Shown: piece by piece, positions 26,371 to 35,292 of the stretch | Layout of the letters: every line of letters starts with the position of its first letter | Numbering within the stretch: the first letter of the stretch is position 1 | Origin: Mesorhizobium atlanticum | Lineage (GTDB): Bacteria; Pseudomonadota; Alphaproteobacteria; Rhizobiales; Rhizobiaceae | Direction of reading: 5' to 3' | DNA length: 64,000 nt | Assembly: GCF_003289965.1 (NCBI RefSeq) | Contig: NZ_QMBQ01000003.1 | Span: 682,001-746,000, forward strand | Made by a program: the position numbers and the translations under genes | Notes under the pieces: model-generated | The model's input: the letters and a program-made list of their open reading frames with translations, nothing else | Databases searched by the model: none | What the model was told of the DNA's origin: nothing

Positions 26371-26743
26371 GGCCCGCAACGCGGCCCGGGATTGAGCTCG
26401 CTACCGGTGAGCCGGGCGCTCGTGCCAGGCAATCGCAGAAACCGCGTGATCCTGCGGGCAATCCACCTTCAAATCCTGCATTTGCAACCGCTCTCCCGTT
26501 ATGCGGTTAAAGCGGTTCAACATGCCGTTCAAATTACTTCATATCTATCTAATATTTAGGAATTTCTATTTTAGAGTTTATGTATGTTCATGGCTTGAAA
26601 CAATTATCCTGATGTATTTACACAAAAGAAAATCGAGCGTGGCAGAATAAGGCCTCCAGGAGATTTTTGTACGGGAAGCCGGCTGGATGGAGATTTTCTT
26701 GGGAAGAACGGCTGCTCTGAGCGATTCCATATAGGCATTCACG
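26371..26743. other. Intergenic region with an AT-rich core
   Basis: About 370 bases separate the exporter terminator from the next gene. Bases 26500-26650 are strikingly AT-rich for this chromosome (runs such as ATCTATCTAATATTTAGGAATT). I see no credible gene; short frames here do not look coding. It probably holds the promoter of the acetyltransferase-like gene at 26744, and the composition could mark acquired DNA. Confidence 0.5.
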
Positions 26744-27907
26744 ATGAATCCTGTTGCCGTAAAAGCGGGCCCGGGCAAGGTAGCCGGGTCGTCGGCGCCG
26801 GAATCCCATGGCTCGGTTCGGCCTTTAGCCGCCGAGGATCTCGGGCAGGTCGCCGCGCTCTTCCTGACGAAGTTCCGCCGTCGCCGCCTTCGCGATCACG
26901 CGGTCGCGCAGACGGCGGACTATATGAGAAAGCTTTATCTTGACGGCGGTGAGAACAAGGCCCTTGTCCAGATAAACCCGCAGGGCGGCCTCGGCGGCTT
27001 CATGGGCGTTCTGAAAGCCCGCTATGAGCTCAATGGAACGGCATTGAATGCGGCCATCATCGGTCCTTTCATGACCGATTCCAGCACCGATCACGGTTGG
27101 GCGGGGCCGCAATTGCTGCGTACCCTGCATCAGGGCGAGTTCGATCTATATCTGACAGATTCGGCCAACCGGACATCCTTGGCCTTTGCGCGTCCGATGA
27201 AATATCAGCTCTTGCCGGTGCACTGCCTGGAATGGACCTGTGTTTTTCAGCCGGGCGCCATGGCCGCCGCCTTGCTGCAGCGTAAATGGCCCGGGCTGGC
27301 TCGGCTGGCGCTTGGCCCCTGCGCGCGAGCGTTCGATGCTCTCGCAGGAAGACGGCTCGAGCCCCCGGTCCAGCCCTCATCATCGCGACGGATCCACCAT
27401 GAGCGGATCGATGCCGCGCAGTTTGCGGAGCGGCTGCCAGCGCTGATGGCCGATTATGCACTTCGACCGAGCTGGAAGGATGGCGAGCTGCCGCGGCTGC
27501 TCGCGCTGGCGGCCGAAAAACAGGCCGATGGGCCACTTCATTTCGGCGGGACTTACGACGAAGCAGGCAAGATGGTCGGTTGTCATGCCTTCTACGGGCA
27601 GGCTGGCGGCATCGCGAACCTGTTGCAAATCCAGGCGCCCGGGCCCCACTGGGGCGCGACGCTGGACGGCCTTATCGCAGCTGCGCGGGAGATGGGCTGC
27701 GTGGGCATAACCGGGCAGACACAAGGCAGGTTCCTGCCGCACCTCTTCGGCTACAACCGTCTGTTCTTCCGCTATGCCGGCGGCACGATGGTGCGCTCAA
27801 GTATCGCAGAGGTCGCCGAAGCGGTGCGCGCCGGCGATATCTTTATCGGCGGATTGATGGGCGATCGTTGGACCCGGCTGAGTTCTGATGACTTCGATCG
27901 CGCCTGA
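26744..27907 (+). CDS. GNAT-superfamily-like protein of unknown role
   Basis: The 387-residue protein appears to hold two acyltransferase-like halves: residues 24-150 (VRPLAAEDLGQVAALFLTKF, then GGFMGVLKARYELNG and AIIGPFMTD) and residues 215-370 (ISHERID-like start, LHFGGTYDEAGKMVGCHAFYG, LIAAAREMGCVGITGQTQ, FFRYAGGTMVRSS). Motif A of GNATs is weak, so acetyl-CoA use is not proven. Neighbours give no clue. It follows an AT-rich gap and converges on a Nudix gene 4 bases away. Confidence 0.6.
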   Translation: MNPVAVKAGPGKVAGSSAPESHGSVRPLAAEDLGQVAALFLTKFRRRRLRDHAVAQTADYMRKLYLDGGENKALVQINPQGGLGGFMGVLKARYELNGTALNAAIIGPFMTDSSTDHGWAGPQLLRTLHQGEFDLYLTDSANRTSLAFARPMKYQLLPVHCLEWTCVFQPGAMAAALLQRKWPGLARLALGPCARAFDALAGRRLEPPVQPSSSRRIHHERIDAAQFAERLPALMADYALRPSWKDGELPRLLALAAEKQADGPLHFGGTYDEAGKMVGCHAFYGQAGGIANLLQIQAPGPHWGATLDGLIAAAREMGCVGITGQTQGRFLPHLFGYNRLFFRYAGGTMVRSSIAEVAEAVRAGDIFIGGLMGDRWTRLSSDDFDRA

Positions 27908-27910
27908 CGA

Positions 27911-28399
27911 TCAGATGAAGGTCTGCGGTGCGGCGCAAAATCCGGCAATGATCTGGCAAAGGTCCGGTTCGTTGACCATTTGGACTGCTTCGATGGCGCC
28001 AACCCATTTGCGCGTCCGTGCGCGCTTCTCTTTCCAGCGGTCCGCGATGCGGTCGACATGCAGCGGAAAGACCAGGACTTCGCAGGGCACTTCCTCGCCG
28101 GAGGCGAGGACCTTGGCATAGAAATAACGGCCGGCTTCAAGATGCGAGATGGTGCCGCGCAAGCCGGCTTCCTCTCCTGCTTCACGGGCGGCCGCCTTGC
28201 AAAGCGGCTCCCTGGCCTCCGGCCAGCCCTTCGGCAGAACCCAGCGCCCGGTGTCGCGGCTGGTGATCAGCATGATCTCGACGCCGTCTTTGCCTTCACG
28301 CCAGGGCAGGGCGGCAACCTGCAGGCGGCAGGGCGCCTTGCCGAAGAGCCGCCGGACCCTTTCGGCCATCTGATTGTGCGTTGCCGGCCTCGTCAACAT
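27911..28399 (-). CDS. Nudix hydrolase
   Basis: A single Nudix domain of 162 residues from the ATG at 28397-28399. The complete Nudix box is GWPEAREPLCKAAAREAGEEAGL (near residues 58-80), so metal binding and catalysis are expected. The surrounding TGRWVLPKGW and a RTRKWVGAIEA end resemble the diadenosine/diphosphoinositol-type rhizobial family. A GTG 39 bases upstream (28438) would extend the N-terminus; neither start has a clear Shine-Dalgarno. The substrate is unknown. Confidence 0.88.
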   Translation of the reverse strand: MLTRPATHNQMAERVRRLFGKAPCRLQVAALPWREGKDGVEIMLITSRDTGRWVLPKGWPEAREPLCKAAAREAGEEAGLRGTISHLEAGRYFYAKVLASGEEVPCEVLVFPLHVDRIADRWKEKRARTRKWVGAIEAVQMVNEPDLCQIIAGFCAAPQTFI

Positions 28400-28598
28400 C
28401 GGAAGAAAGCTGCCCCAGCCTCCAGAATCGTTTGCCACTTTACGAATCTTACGGCGAATTATGGGCTTTAAAAGTAAAAAACTTCACTCCGTGGGAAAGT
28501 GCCACCAGAAAAGGTCAATCTCGCAAAGTAGACGTGCTCATTGGTTCGACTACACGCCGCTCCTTCGAGGCAGATTCTCTGGAAAATATGACGGCCGT

Positions 28599-29099
28599 TC
28601 AGCCGACATGATCGTCCGCAATCGGCTTTTGGTAAGTGAAGCCCATGTCCCACGGAAAGTAGATCCAGGTGTCCTGGCTGACCTCGGTGACAAATGTGTC
28701 AACCAGCGGACGGCCCTTCGGCTTGGCATAGACGGTCGCGAAATGCGCCTTCGGCATCATGGCGCGCACGATACCGGCCGTCTTGCCGGTATCGGTCAGG
28801 TCGTCGATGATCAGCACGCCGGCACCGTCATCGGCAAGCAGCGAAGGCGAAATCTCCTTCAGGACCTGCAACTGACCCTGGCTGGTGTAGTCATGATAGG
28901 AAGCCACGCACACCGTCTCGATGATGCGGATGCCGAGCTCGCGCGCGATAATGGCTGCAGGCACCAGGCCGCCGCGGGTAATGCAGACGATCGCTTTCCA
29001 TTGTCCCTTGCTGGCGCCGGAAAGCCGCCAGGAAAGCGCGCGGGCGTCACGGTGGAACTGGTCCCAAGAGACGGGAAAGGCTTTTTCGGGAAGGGACAT
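28599..29099 (-). CDS. gpt: Xanthine-guanine phosphoribosyltransferase
   Basis: The 166-residue protein starts [24 protein letters not shown] and has the type I PRTase PRPP loop [13 protein letters not shown] near residues 94-106, an early [10 protein letters not shown] loop and the YFPWD base-binding end of the Gpt family. It salvages guanine and xanthine to nucleotides. Length and start match the E. coli-type enzyme. Longer upstream frames are not conserved. Confidence 0.95.
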   Translation of the reverse strand: MSLPEKAFPVSWDQFHRDARALSWRLSGASKGQWKAIVCITRGGLVPAAIIARELGIRIIETVCVASYHDYTSQGQLQVLKEISPSLLADDGAGVLIIDDLTDTGKTAGIVRAMMPKAHFATVYAKPKGRPLVDTFVTEVSQDTWIYFPWDMGFTYQKPIADDHVG

Positions 29100-29298
29100 G
29101 GTTCGCGCACTCCGCAAGGCGCGCCGTGGCGCGCAGAAACACTGGAATGCAGGCGGAATTAGCCGGAAAGCGCCAGGCTTGGCAAGAGCAGGGCCGGCGA
29201 CGGCTGTGGACCCGGGACCGCTCTCAAACGAATTCAAGCGACGCTCGTCAGACTTGCTAAGGTGTTGCCTGAGCCTCGCTCCCGCTTCCGAGGGATGC

Positions 29299-30132
29299 TC
29301 AACGCGACAGGAAGGCCGCCACATTCGTCGTGCGCAGCATCGTGCGGGTAACGCCGCCGAACAGAAGCTGGCGCAGCCAGGAGTGACTGTAGGCACCGAG
29401 CACCAGAAGGTCGGCGCCGGATTCGGCGATCCTGGCCTGAATCATGTCATCGACCGAAGTGCCGCCGGATTTCTGCACGCAGACGCTGACATTGGCGCCG
29501 TGACGCGACAGCGCCGCGGCGATCTCGGCGCCGGCCGCTTCCGGAGATTCATCCAGCGTCTCCGGCGGGTCGATGACGAGAATGTCCGTCTTGTCGGCCT
29601 CGGCGATGAAGGGCAGGGCATCGAAGGCGGCGCGAGCGGCCTCCTTGCTGCCATTCCAGGCGAGCAGCACGCGTCTGAAGGTGGTGATCAGAGGCCCGGC
29701 ATGGGGCACGACCAGAACCGGCCGGCCGGCATCATAGACCAGTGTGTCGACGTCGGCGCTCGGGTCGCCACCGGTGTCACGCTGCGCGGCGATGATCAGA
29801 TCGGCGGCGCGCACGCTCGTTATGCCGGTCAGCGCGCTGTCGCCGGAGAAGCTTTCCAGGCTTCGCCATTCGAAGGACAGGCCGGATTCCTCGATCCGCT
29901 TCAGGAAATACGCCTGCAGCTTGCCGGCGCGCTCCTTGTTCATCTCGGCCGAGACCTGCAGGAATTCGGTGTCCGGGAAGCCGGTGGCCGAGGTATAGGG
30001 AACGGGCAACGCCTCGGCATGGATGCCGACGACATGGCTCTCGAACCTTTCGGCAAGCGGAAGGGCGCAATCGAGAACGCGCTCGGCGTCCTGTTCGTTC
30101 TGCAAAATGGCGACGATTGTCTTGAAGCGCAT
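29299..30132 (-). CDS. Tandem universal stress protein (UspA family)
   Basis: At 277 residues it holds two Usp folds: residues 1-145 ([30 protein letters not shown] ... LIIAAQRD) and 150-277 ([38 protein letters not shown]). The C-terminal ATP-binding loop [28 protein letters not shown] fits the G2xG9xG pattern; the first half lacks a clear one. Such proteins respond to starvation or oxidative stress; the ligand is not known. The ATG at 30130-30132 begins the first strand. Confidence 0.9.
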   Translation of the reverse strand: MRFKTIVAILQNEQDAERVLDCALPLAERFESHVVGIHAEALPVPYTSATGFPDTEFLQVSAEMNKERAGKLQAYFLKRIEESGLSFEWRSLESFSGDSALTGITSVRAADLIIAAQRDTGGDPSADVDTLVYDAGRPVLVVPHAGPLITTFRRVLLAWNGSKEAARAAFDALPFIAEADKTDILVIDPPETLDESPEAAGAEIAAALSRHGANVSVCVQKSGGTSVDDMIQARIAESGADLLVLGAYSHSWLRQLLFGGVTRTMLRTTNVAAFLSR

Positions 30133-30216
30133 GACCGGTCCCTCAATTGTTTGCGCTATGCGTGGGCGCAGCAAGGGAACGCCTCAGCGCGTTGACTGGT
30201 TCCAGCCGAACGCCGG

Positions 30217-30957
30217 TCAGCCCGCCTTGGCGAAGCCCGCCACCATCGCCTCGACGTCCTTGCGCGCGGCCTCGAGCGCTTCCTCGCTGCGGGCGCGCAC
30301 GACGAGCTCGGTCCAGAATTTGCCGTCGCCGTATTTGGGATAGGAGCCGATGATGGTGTCGGGATGCGCCTTCTGTATCTCGGCCAGCGGCCCGCCGATC
30401 AGGCCTTCGCCAAACGGGCAGTGCACCGTTGCCGACAGCATTTTCGTGCCGGCCTTCAGCGTCGGCACGACATTGTCGAGCATGGCCTGGAAGATCGACG
30501 GCACGCCGGCCATGACATGGACATTGCCGATGCGGAAGCCCGGCGCGACGGAGACGGGATTGTCGATAAGGTCGGCACCGCGCGGCATGCGCGCCATGCG
30601 CTTGCGCGCTTCGGTGAATTCGATGCCACGCCCGGCATAGCTCGCCTCGAGCAGGGCGTAGGCCTTGGCGTCGTATTCGCAGGGCACGCCGAAAGCCTTG
30701 GCGATCGAGTCGGCGGTGATGTCGTCATGCGTGGGGCCGATGCCGCCGGTGGTGAAGACGTAGGTATAACGGGCGCGCACGGCATTCACCGCCGCAACGA
30801 TCTCGTCTTCCTCGTCGGGGACGATGCGCACTTCCTTCAGGTCGATGCCGATCGCTGTCATGATGTCGGCGAGATGGCCGATATTCTTGTCCTTGGTGCG
30901 GCCGGAGAGGATTTCGTCGCCGATGACGAGCATGGCGGCGGTGACGATTTCAGGCAT
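30217..30957 (-). CDS. CinA-N/MoaB-type molybdopterin-binding domain protein
   Basis: The 246-residue protein opens MPEIVTAAMLVIGDEILSGRTKDKN, with TTGGIGPTHDDITADSIAKAFG near 72-93 and GVPSIFQAMLDNV near 155, the signature of the competence/damage-inducible CinA N-terminal (COG1058) domain. It lacks the C-terminal nicotinamide-nucleotide amidase domain of full CinA, so it is the short form common in alphaproteobacteria, possibly an ADP-ribose or NMN-related pyrophosphatase. A 130-base gap separates it from the divergent hydrolase gene. Confidence 0.9.
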   Translation of the reverse strand: MPEIVTAAMLVIGDEILSGRTKDKNIGHLADIMTAIGIDLKEVRIVPDEEDEIVAAVNAVRARYTYVFTTGGIGPTHDDITADSIAKAFGVPCEYDAKAYALLEASYAGRGIEFTEARKRMARMPRGADLIDNPVSVAPGFRIGNVHVMAGVPSIFQAMLDNVVPTLKAGTKMLSATVHCPFGEGLIGGPLAEIQKAHPDTIIGSYPKYGDGKFWTELVVRARSEEALEAARKDVEAMVAGFAKAG

Positions 30958-31087
30958 GGCGGACTCCGGCGCAAAAGCTCGCCTGAGATAACGCGGCCTG
31001 AGGCCGGCCGCAATGCGAAAGCCGGATGCGCGCTTGTGGCGGCGGTCGTTGCGGATATGGTGCGGTCGGTCGGGAGCGGATGAAACC

Positions 31088-32062
31088 ATGCTGATATCGA
31101 TCGTCCTGTGGCTGCTCGCGGGCTTGCTCGCCGCGGCCGCCCTTGTCCTGCTCGTCCTGGTGCTCGTGACATGGCGGATCGCGGCGAGGGCTGAAAGGCT
31201 GGTGCCGGCTTGCGGGAAATTCGTCGAGATCGACGGCAACCGCATCCACTACGTGGAAGAAGGCGAGGGCAGGCCGATCGTTTTTCTGCACGGGTTGGGC
31301 GCCCAACTCCACCATTTCCGCCATACGCTGTTTGGACGCTTCGGCGCCGGCTACCGGCTGATCGCGCTCGACCGGCCGGGCTCGGGCTATTCGGTTCGGG
31401 CAAGCGGCGCGACAGGCCGGCTGCCAGAACAGGCGGACGTCGTGCGGCGCTTCATCGAAGAACTGCGGCTGGAACGACCTCTGATCGTCGGCCATTCGCT
31501 GGGCGGCGCCGTCGCGCTTGCGCTTGCCACCGAGCATCCGTCGGCGCTTTCCGGCATAGCGCTGCTGTCGCCGCTGACGCATCTCGAAGCGAGGATGCGT
31601 CAGCGGTTCGACCTGCTCTATGTTCCATCAGCGCTGCTGCGCCGGATCCTGGCCTATACGGCGGCGATACCACTCAGCCTGCGTTACGCGCAGCCGACGC
31701 TGAGGTTCATCTTCGCACCGCAAGGGGTTCCCGCGGACTACATGGTCGCCGGCGGGGGATGGCTCGGCTTGCGCCCGTCCCACTATTTCGCCACGTCCAC
31801 CGATGTCGTGGCCGTGGAGCAGGATCTTGGTCGCATCGAACAGCGCTATGGCGAGATAGCGATGCCGGCGGGTATTCTGTTCGGGAGCGCCGATCTCGTC
31901 ATCGGCGAGGCTGTCCATGGCGAACCGATGCTGGACAGGATCCAGGGACTCGACTTCGAGCGGGTCGAAGGTCTCGGCCACATGCCGCAATTTGTGGAAC
32001 CCGAACGGGTCGCCGCGTTCATCCAACGTATCGCCGCACGCGCCTTCGCTGGCGTGAATTGA
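31088..32062 (+). CDS. Membrane-anchored alpha/beta hydrolase
   Basis: An N-terminal membrane segment (LISIVLWLLAGLLAAAALVLLVLVLVTW, residues 2-29) precedes an alpha/beta-hydrolase fold of 290 residues: oxyanion loop FLHGLGAQLHHF, nucleophile elbow GHSLGG near residue 140, a conserved LFGSADLVIG acid region and the histidine in GLGHMPQFVEPERV. It is probably an esterase or epoxide-hydrolase-like enzyme facing the periplasm or membrane. I use the ATG at 31088 because it starts the anchor; the divergent CinA-type gene begins 130 bases away. Confidence 0.88.
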   Translation: MLISIVLWLLAGLLAAAALVLLVLVLVTWRIAARAERLVPACGKFVEIDGNRIHYVEEGEGRPIVFLHGLGAQLHHFRHTLFGRFGAGYRLIALDRPGSGYSVRASGATGRLPEQADVVRRFIEELRLERPLIVGHSLGGAVALALATEHPSALSGIALLSPLTHLEARMRQRFDLLYVPSALLRRILAYTAAIPLSLRYAQPTLRFIFAPQGVPADYMVAGGGWLGLRPSHYFATSTDVVAVEQDLGRIEQRYGEIAMPAGILFGSADLVIGEAVHGEPMLDRIQGLDFERVEGLGHMPQFVEPERVAAFIQRIAARAFAGVN

Positions 32063-32243
32063 GTTTTGACTGCAATTGCGCGCATCAATCGGTGTTGAGC
32101 CTCTGACGCCTCACAGAACCGTCACATAAACGTGTCGACCGCCGCGGTTCATCGTGATCTCCCTGCTGGAACCTTGCCTGCAACCCCGGGTTTCAGCCAC
32201 GTCGCCGGTTAAATCTTCGGCGACCAACGGAATGGAGACCCCA

Positions 32244-32522
32244 ATGTTCAGGAAAGTCATAGCAGCCTCGGCACTCGTATTGGCTCTCGGCGGTGCGGCG
32301 ATGGCGCAGTCGTCCGACGACTGGTCGTGGTGGCACAGCGGCAATTCGACCTCGAGCGAGCGGCCGATCGACCGGACCACCACGGGCAGCATCGCGGGAG
32401 GTGACGCTACCGGCCTCAACATCCTCGGCAATACCGGGGCCTCGGGGCCGTGCGCCGACAACACGCCTGGTCCAGATGCCAACTCGCAACAGAACGTCAA
32501 TGATCACTACTGCGGCAAGTAA
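32244..32522 (+). CDS. Small secreted protein of unknown function
   Basis: The 92-residue protein has a signal peptide (MFRKVIAASALVLALGGAAMAQ, cleavage after AMA) and a mature part of about 70 residues rich in Ser, Thr, Asn and Gly, with DWSWWHSGN near its start and cysteines in GPCADNTPGP and at HYCGK. I know no family. The ATG at 32244 has the ribosome-binding site GGAGA. It is alone between an alpha/beta hydrolase and DUF2188. Confidence 0.72.
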   Translation: MFRKVIAASALVLALGGAAMAQSSDDWSWWHSGNSTSSERPIDRTTTGSIAGGDATGLNILGNTGASGPCADNTPGPDANSQQNVNDHYCGK

Positions 32523-32589
32523 GCCTTAGCACCCCGCCAGCGGCCGGCCTGAAGGCTCGGGCATCGTCGGCCGCGGGCGCGGGTAAGAA

Positions 32590-32829
32590 TCAGTCCGATA
32601 CTTCGGTCTGTGGCCGGTCGCGGCCGTCGGCAAGCTCATCGTGCCACTTTCCTTCGGCATCCTCATACTGGATGCCGTCCGTGGTTCCGGCGACCTGCTG
32701 CTCGGACGAGGCGATTTCGGCGGCGCGCAGCGCCTCCTGGTGGGTGCGGAAAGTCTCGGAAAACGTCGAGCCGACCTTGTAGGCCCAGCCGCCATCATGC
32801 TCGACGATCTTGTAAGTCAGCTTCGCCAT
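32590..32829 (-). CDS. DUF2188 protein
   Basis: A 79-residue protein with the DUF2188 pattern: TYKIVEHDGGWAYKVGSTFSETFRTHQEALRAAEIA, a two-strand, one-helix fold. The family is unassigned; many bacteria carry small stand-alone copies. The ATG at 32827-32829 follows GGAGGA at normal distance. The next gene on this strand upstream is DUF982. Confidence 0.9.
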   Translation of the reverse strand: MAKLTYKIVEHDGGWAYKVGSTFSETFRTHQEALRAAEIASSEQQVAGTTDGIQYEDAEGKWHDELADGRDRPQTEVSD

Positions 32830-32855
32830 GAAATCCTCCGGTTAAGAAGCGTGCC

Positions 32856-33134
32856 TCAGTGCAGCTTTCCGTCGGGCAACCTGTCTTCAGGAACCAGCAC
32901 TTCCGATTCCCTGGCCGCCTCGATAAGGGCGCGACGTGCGTCCGCTGGCGAACGATACCCTTCCAGCGCTTTGAGGCAAGTGTCGAGAGCATCACGATGG
33001 CGCTCGCCGCGATTGAGCGGCCAAACGGTCATCAGGCACTCGGCGGCCTCGCGGGTGCTGCTTATCTGGCGATATTTGCCGACATGGCCGAGCTCGACCA
33101 CCACCGGCTTCTCAAAAGGTTTGCTGTCTATCAT
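32856..33134 (-). CDS. DUF982 protein
   Basis: The 92-residue protein matches DUF982 (PF06169): a start MIDSKPFEKPVVVELGHVGKYRQISST, the helix AAECLMTVWPLNRGERHRDALDTCLKALEG, and a C-terminal ALIEAARES. The family is largely confined to Rhizobiales, often in several copies, with no known function. I prefer the ATG at 33132-33134 over the TTG three codons upstream. It is 26 bases upstream of DUF2188 and may be its operon partner. Confidence 0.9.
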   Translation of the reverse strand: MIDSKPFEKPVVVELGHVGKYRQISSTREAAECLMTVWPLNRGERHRDALDTCLKALEGYRSPADARRALIEAARESEVLVPEDRLPDGKLH

Positions 33135-33227
33135 GGCCGCCAACGTAAAACGGCCAAATTGGTTGCAGTTGTGGCGGGGATCCTGCGCCCAAACGTCTCA
33201 GGCCCCGCTGGTCTCCGGTTTCGTTTT

Positions 33228-33304
33228 GCCGCAATTCCCGACGGAAGGCGACGGCGAAGTCGCCGCGCCTGCCCGCTCACGCTTTTTTCCTGGAATTGTT
33301 CTAG
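33228..33304. repeat. Dispersed intergenic repeat, module-2 type
   Basis: It begins near GTTTTGCCGCAATTCCCGACGG and ends TTTCCTGGAATTGTTCTAG. Compared with the copies at 16379, 34522 and 63867, the central segment has an extra GC-rich insertion. GCAATTCC near one end pairs with GGAATTGT near the other. Its last bases form the stop codon of the Old Yellow Enzyme gene (CTA at 33301-33303 on the plus strand). Confidence 0.7.
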
Positions 33305-34404
33305 CCGGCGGCCTTCATCCAATGCCGCATCGTCGTCACCGAACGCGCCAGCTGGGGCGCCGGATGGATCTCCTCGCCGAAGGCAGCCGCCGCGCGCCAG
33401 CCCCAGCGTGGGTCGGCGAGGAAGGCACGCGCCAGCGCCACCATGTCGGCACGACCATCGGCGACGATCGCCTCGGCCTGGCCCGGATCGTCGATCAGCC
33501 CCACGGCGCGAGTCGGAATGCCGGCACCCTTGCGCACGGCTTCCGCCAGATGCACCTGGTAGCCGGGGCCGGGCGGCACCTGCTGCAGGGGCGAATTGCC
33601 GCCGCTGGAGCAGCAGATATAGGCGACGCCCTCGGCTTTCAGAGCCTTGGCCACCTCGATGGCGTCCTCGACGTCGAAACCGCCGTCTACCCATTCCTTC
33701 ACCGAAAGGCGCGCGCCCAGCATCATGGACGGAACGGCCTTCCTCACCGCCCTGGCGATCTCGACCGCGAAGCGCATGCGATTTTCGAGCGAACCGCCCC
33801 AGCGGTCCGTCCGCTGGTTGGAGAGCGGCGAGAGGAACTGGAAGATCAGATAGCCATGCGCGGCGTGCAGTTCGGCAAAGTCGAAGCCAGCGCGTTCGGC
33901 GCGCACTGCCGACTGCGCAAAACGCGCGATGAGCTCAAGAATCTCCTCATCCTCCAACGCGTGCGGCACATTCCAGCCCGTGTCATAGGCTATGGCCGAG
34001 GCAGAAACCGTCTGCCAGGGATCTTCGCCGGGCTGCAGCGGACCGCCGCCTTCCCAGGGTCTGCGGTTGGAGGCCTTGCGGCCGGCATGGGCAAGCTGGA
34101 CGCCGAACTTAGTGCCGGGCGCGGCGACGCGCCTGGCGGCGTCGAGCGTGCGCTTGGCGGCCGCTTCGTTGTCGTCCGAATAGAGACCGAGGCAGCCATG
34201 CGAGATACGCCCGCGCCGCTCGACATCGGTCATCTCGACGGTGACCATGCCGGCGCCCGACATTGCCAGGTTCATCCAGTGATAGAGATGCCAATCGCTG
34301 GCCGAGCCGTCCTCGGCCGAATACTGGCACATGGGGGCGACCGCGATGCGATTGGGGAAGGTGAGGTCGCCGAGGGTGATCGGCTGGAAAAGCGATGACG
34401 TCAT
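33301..34404 (-). CDS. Old Yellow Enzyme family NADH:flavin oxidoreductase (YqjM type)
   Basis: The 367-residue FMN barrel opens SSLFQPITLGDLTFPNRIAVAPMCQYSAEDG; MCQYSA (Cys near residue 26) is the YqjM-type flavin-facing cysteine. HAGRKAS (about 107), AHGYLIFQFLSPLSNQRTDRWGGS (about 180) with substrate HxxH-like histidines, and GRADMVALARAFLADP near 330 are all present. It reduces activated alkenes with NAD(P)H in xenobiotic or stress metabolism. The ATG at 34402-34404 is right for the family. Its stop codon is provided by the repeat ending at 33304. Confidence 0.94.
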   Translation of the reverse strand: MTSSLFQPITLGDLTFPNRIAVAPMCQYSAEDGSASDWHLYHWMNLAMSGAGMVTVEMTDVERRGRISHGCLGLYSDDNEAAAKRTLDAARRVAAPGTKFGVQLAHAGRKASNRRPWEGGGPLQPGEDPWQTVSASAIAYDTGWNVPHALEDEEILELIARFAQSAVRAERAGFDFAELHAAHGYLIFQFLSPLSNQRTDRWGGSLENRMRFAVEIARAVRKAVPSMMLGARLSVKEWVDGGFDVEDAIEVAKALKAEGVAYICCSSGGNSPLQQVPPGPGYQVHLAEAVRKGAGIPTRAVGLIDDPGQAEAIVADGRADMVALARAFLADPRWGWRAAAAFGEEIHPAPQLARSVTTMRHWMKAAG

Positions 34405-34521
34405 GAAGCGGGCTCCTGGGAGGATACCGCTATCTAGGCAGTCGCGGCGCGTCACGCCAGACACGAGCCGGTGAAACTGCCGCTGGACCAGTCGGTTTCC
34501 AGGATTGCACAGGTCATCATT

Positions 34522-34590
34522 CGCCGCTCTATTTTTTTGGCGCAATTTCGGACGGAAAACCGCATCACACTTTTCCTGAAATTGCTCTAT
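34522..34590. repeat. Dispersed intergenic repeat, module-2 type
   Basis: GCGCAATTTCGGACGGAAAACC ... CACTTTTCCTGAAATTGCTCTAT. This copy keeps the short tail of module 1 (CGCTCTA-like) and the full module 2. The outer GCAATTTC and GAAATTGC arms are perfect complements. It lies between the divergent oxidoreductase and NUDIX genes, 27 bases before the NUDIX start. Confidence 0.75.
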
Positions 34591-34617
34591 CCCTTTGCTG
34601 CCAACCGGGAGGTCGTC

Positions 34618-35196
34618 ATGGAAGATCGCGTTCGCATCCGTTCGGAAGAGGTCCTCTCGGACGACTGGGCGGTGCTGAAGAAGACTGTGCTCGACTATCG
34701 CCGCCGCGACGGGCGGTGGGAAACGCAGATCCGCCAGACCTATGACCGCGGCGACGGCGCGGTGATCCTGCCGTTCGATCCACGGCGCTCGACCGTGCTC
34801 CTGGTGCGTCAGTTCCGCTTCCCGGCTTACGCCGTGGGTCACCGCGAGCCGCTGATCGAGGCCTGCGCCGGGCTGCTCGACGAAAACGACCCCGAAACCG
34901 CCATCCGCAAGGAAGCGGAAGAGGAGTTGGGTTACCGGTTGAAGGACGTCGAGCGCCTCTACGCGCCGTTCATGAGCCCAGGCAGCGTGACGGAGCGGCT
35001 CTGGTTCTTCACCGCGCGCTATTCGCCGGCCGATCGAATTTCCGACGGCGGCGGCGCGCCGGAGGAGGGCGAGGACATCGAGGTTCTGGAAATACCGCTG
35101 GACGAGGCGCTGGCCGCCGTCGCCGACGGCCGCATCGTCGACGCCAAGACGATCATCCTGATCCAGCACTTGAAGCTCAACCCGATGAAGGGTTGA
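34618..35196 (+). CDS. NudK-type Nudix (GDP-mannose or ADP-ribose) pyrophosphatase
   Basis: The 192-residue protein resembles NudK: a beta N-terminus (LDYRRRDGRWETQIRQTYDRGDGAVILPFD) and a Nudix box GLLDENDPETAIRKEAEEELGY near residues 85-106, in which the usual Arg before Glu is Lys. LYAPFMSPGSVTERLWFFTARY is the typical post-box segment. It probably hydrolyses GDP-mannose or ADP-ribose. The ATG at 34618 lies directly after a palindromic repeat and is preceded by GGGAGG. Confidence 0.9.
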   Translation: MEDRVRIRSEEVLSDDWAVLKKTVLDYRRRDGRWETQIRQTYDRGDGAVILPFDPRRSTVLLVRQFRFPAYAVGHREPLIEACAGLLDENDPETAIRKEAEEELGYRLKDVERLYAPFMSPGSVTERLWFFTARYSPADRISDGGGAPEEGEDIEVLEIPLDEALAAVADGRIVDAKTIILIQHLKLNPMKG

Positions 35197-35292
35197 GCCT
35201 GTTTTCGGCCACGATGCTTCGCCGCTGGTGGCCCGCCACCGGAAGCTCCTCCTTTGCCGACGCCTTTGGAGGACTCGTCGAAGAGCCAAGGT

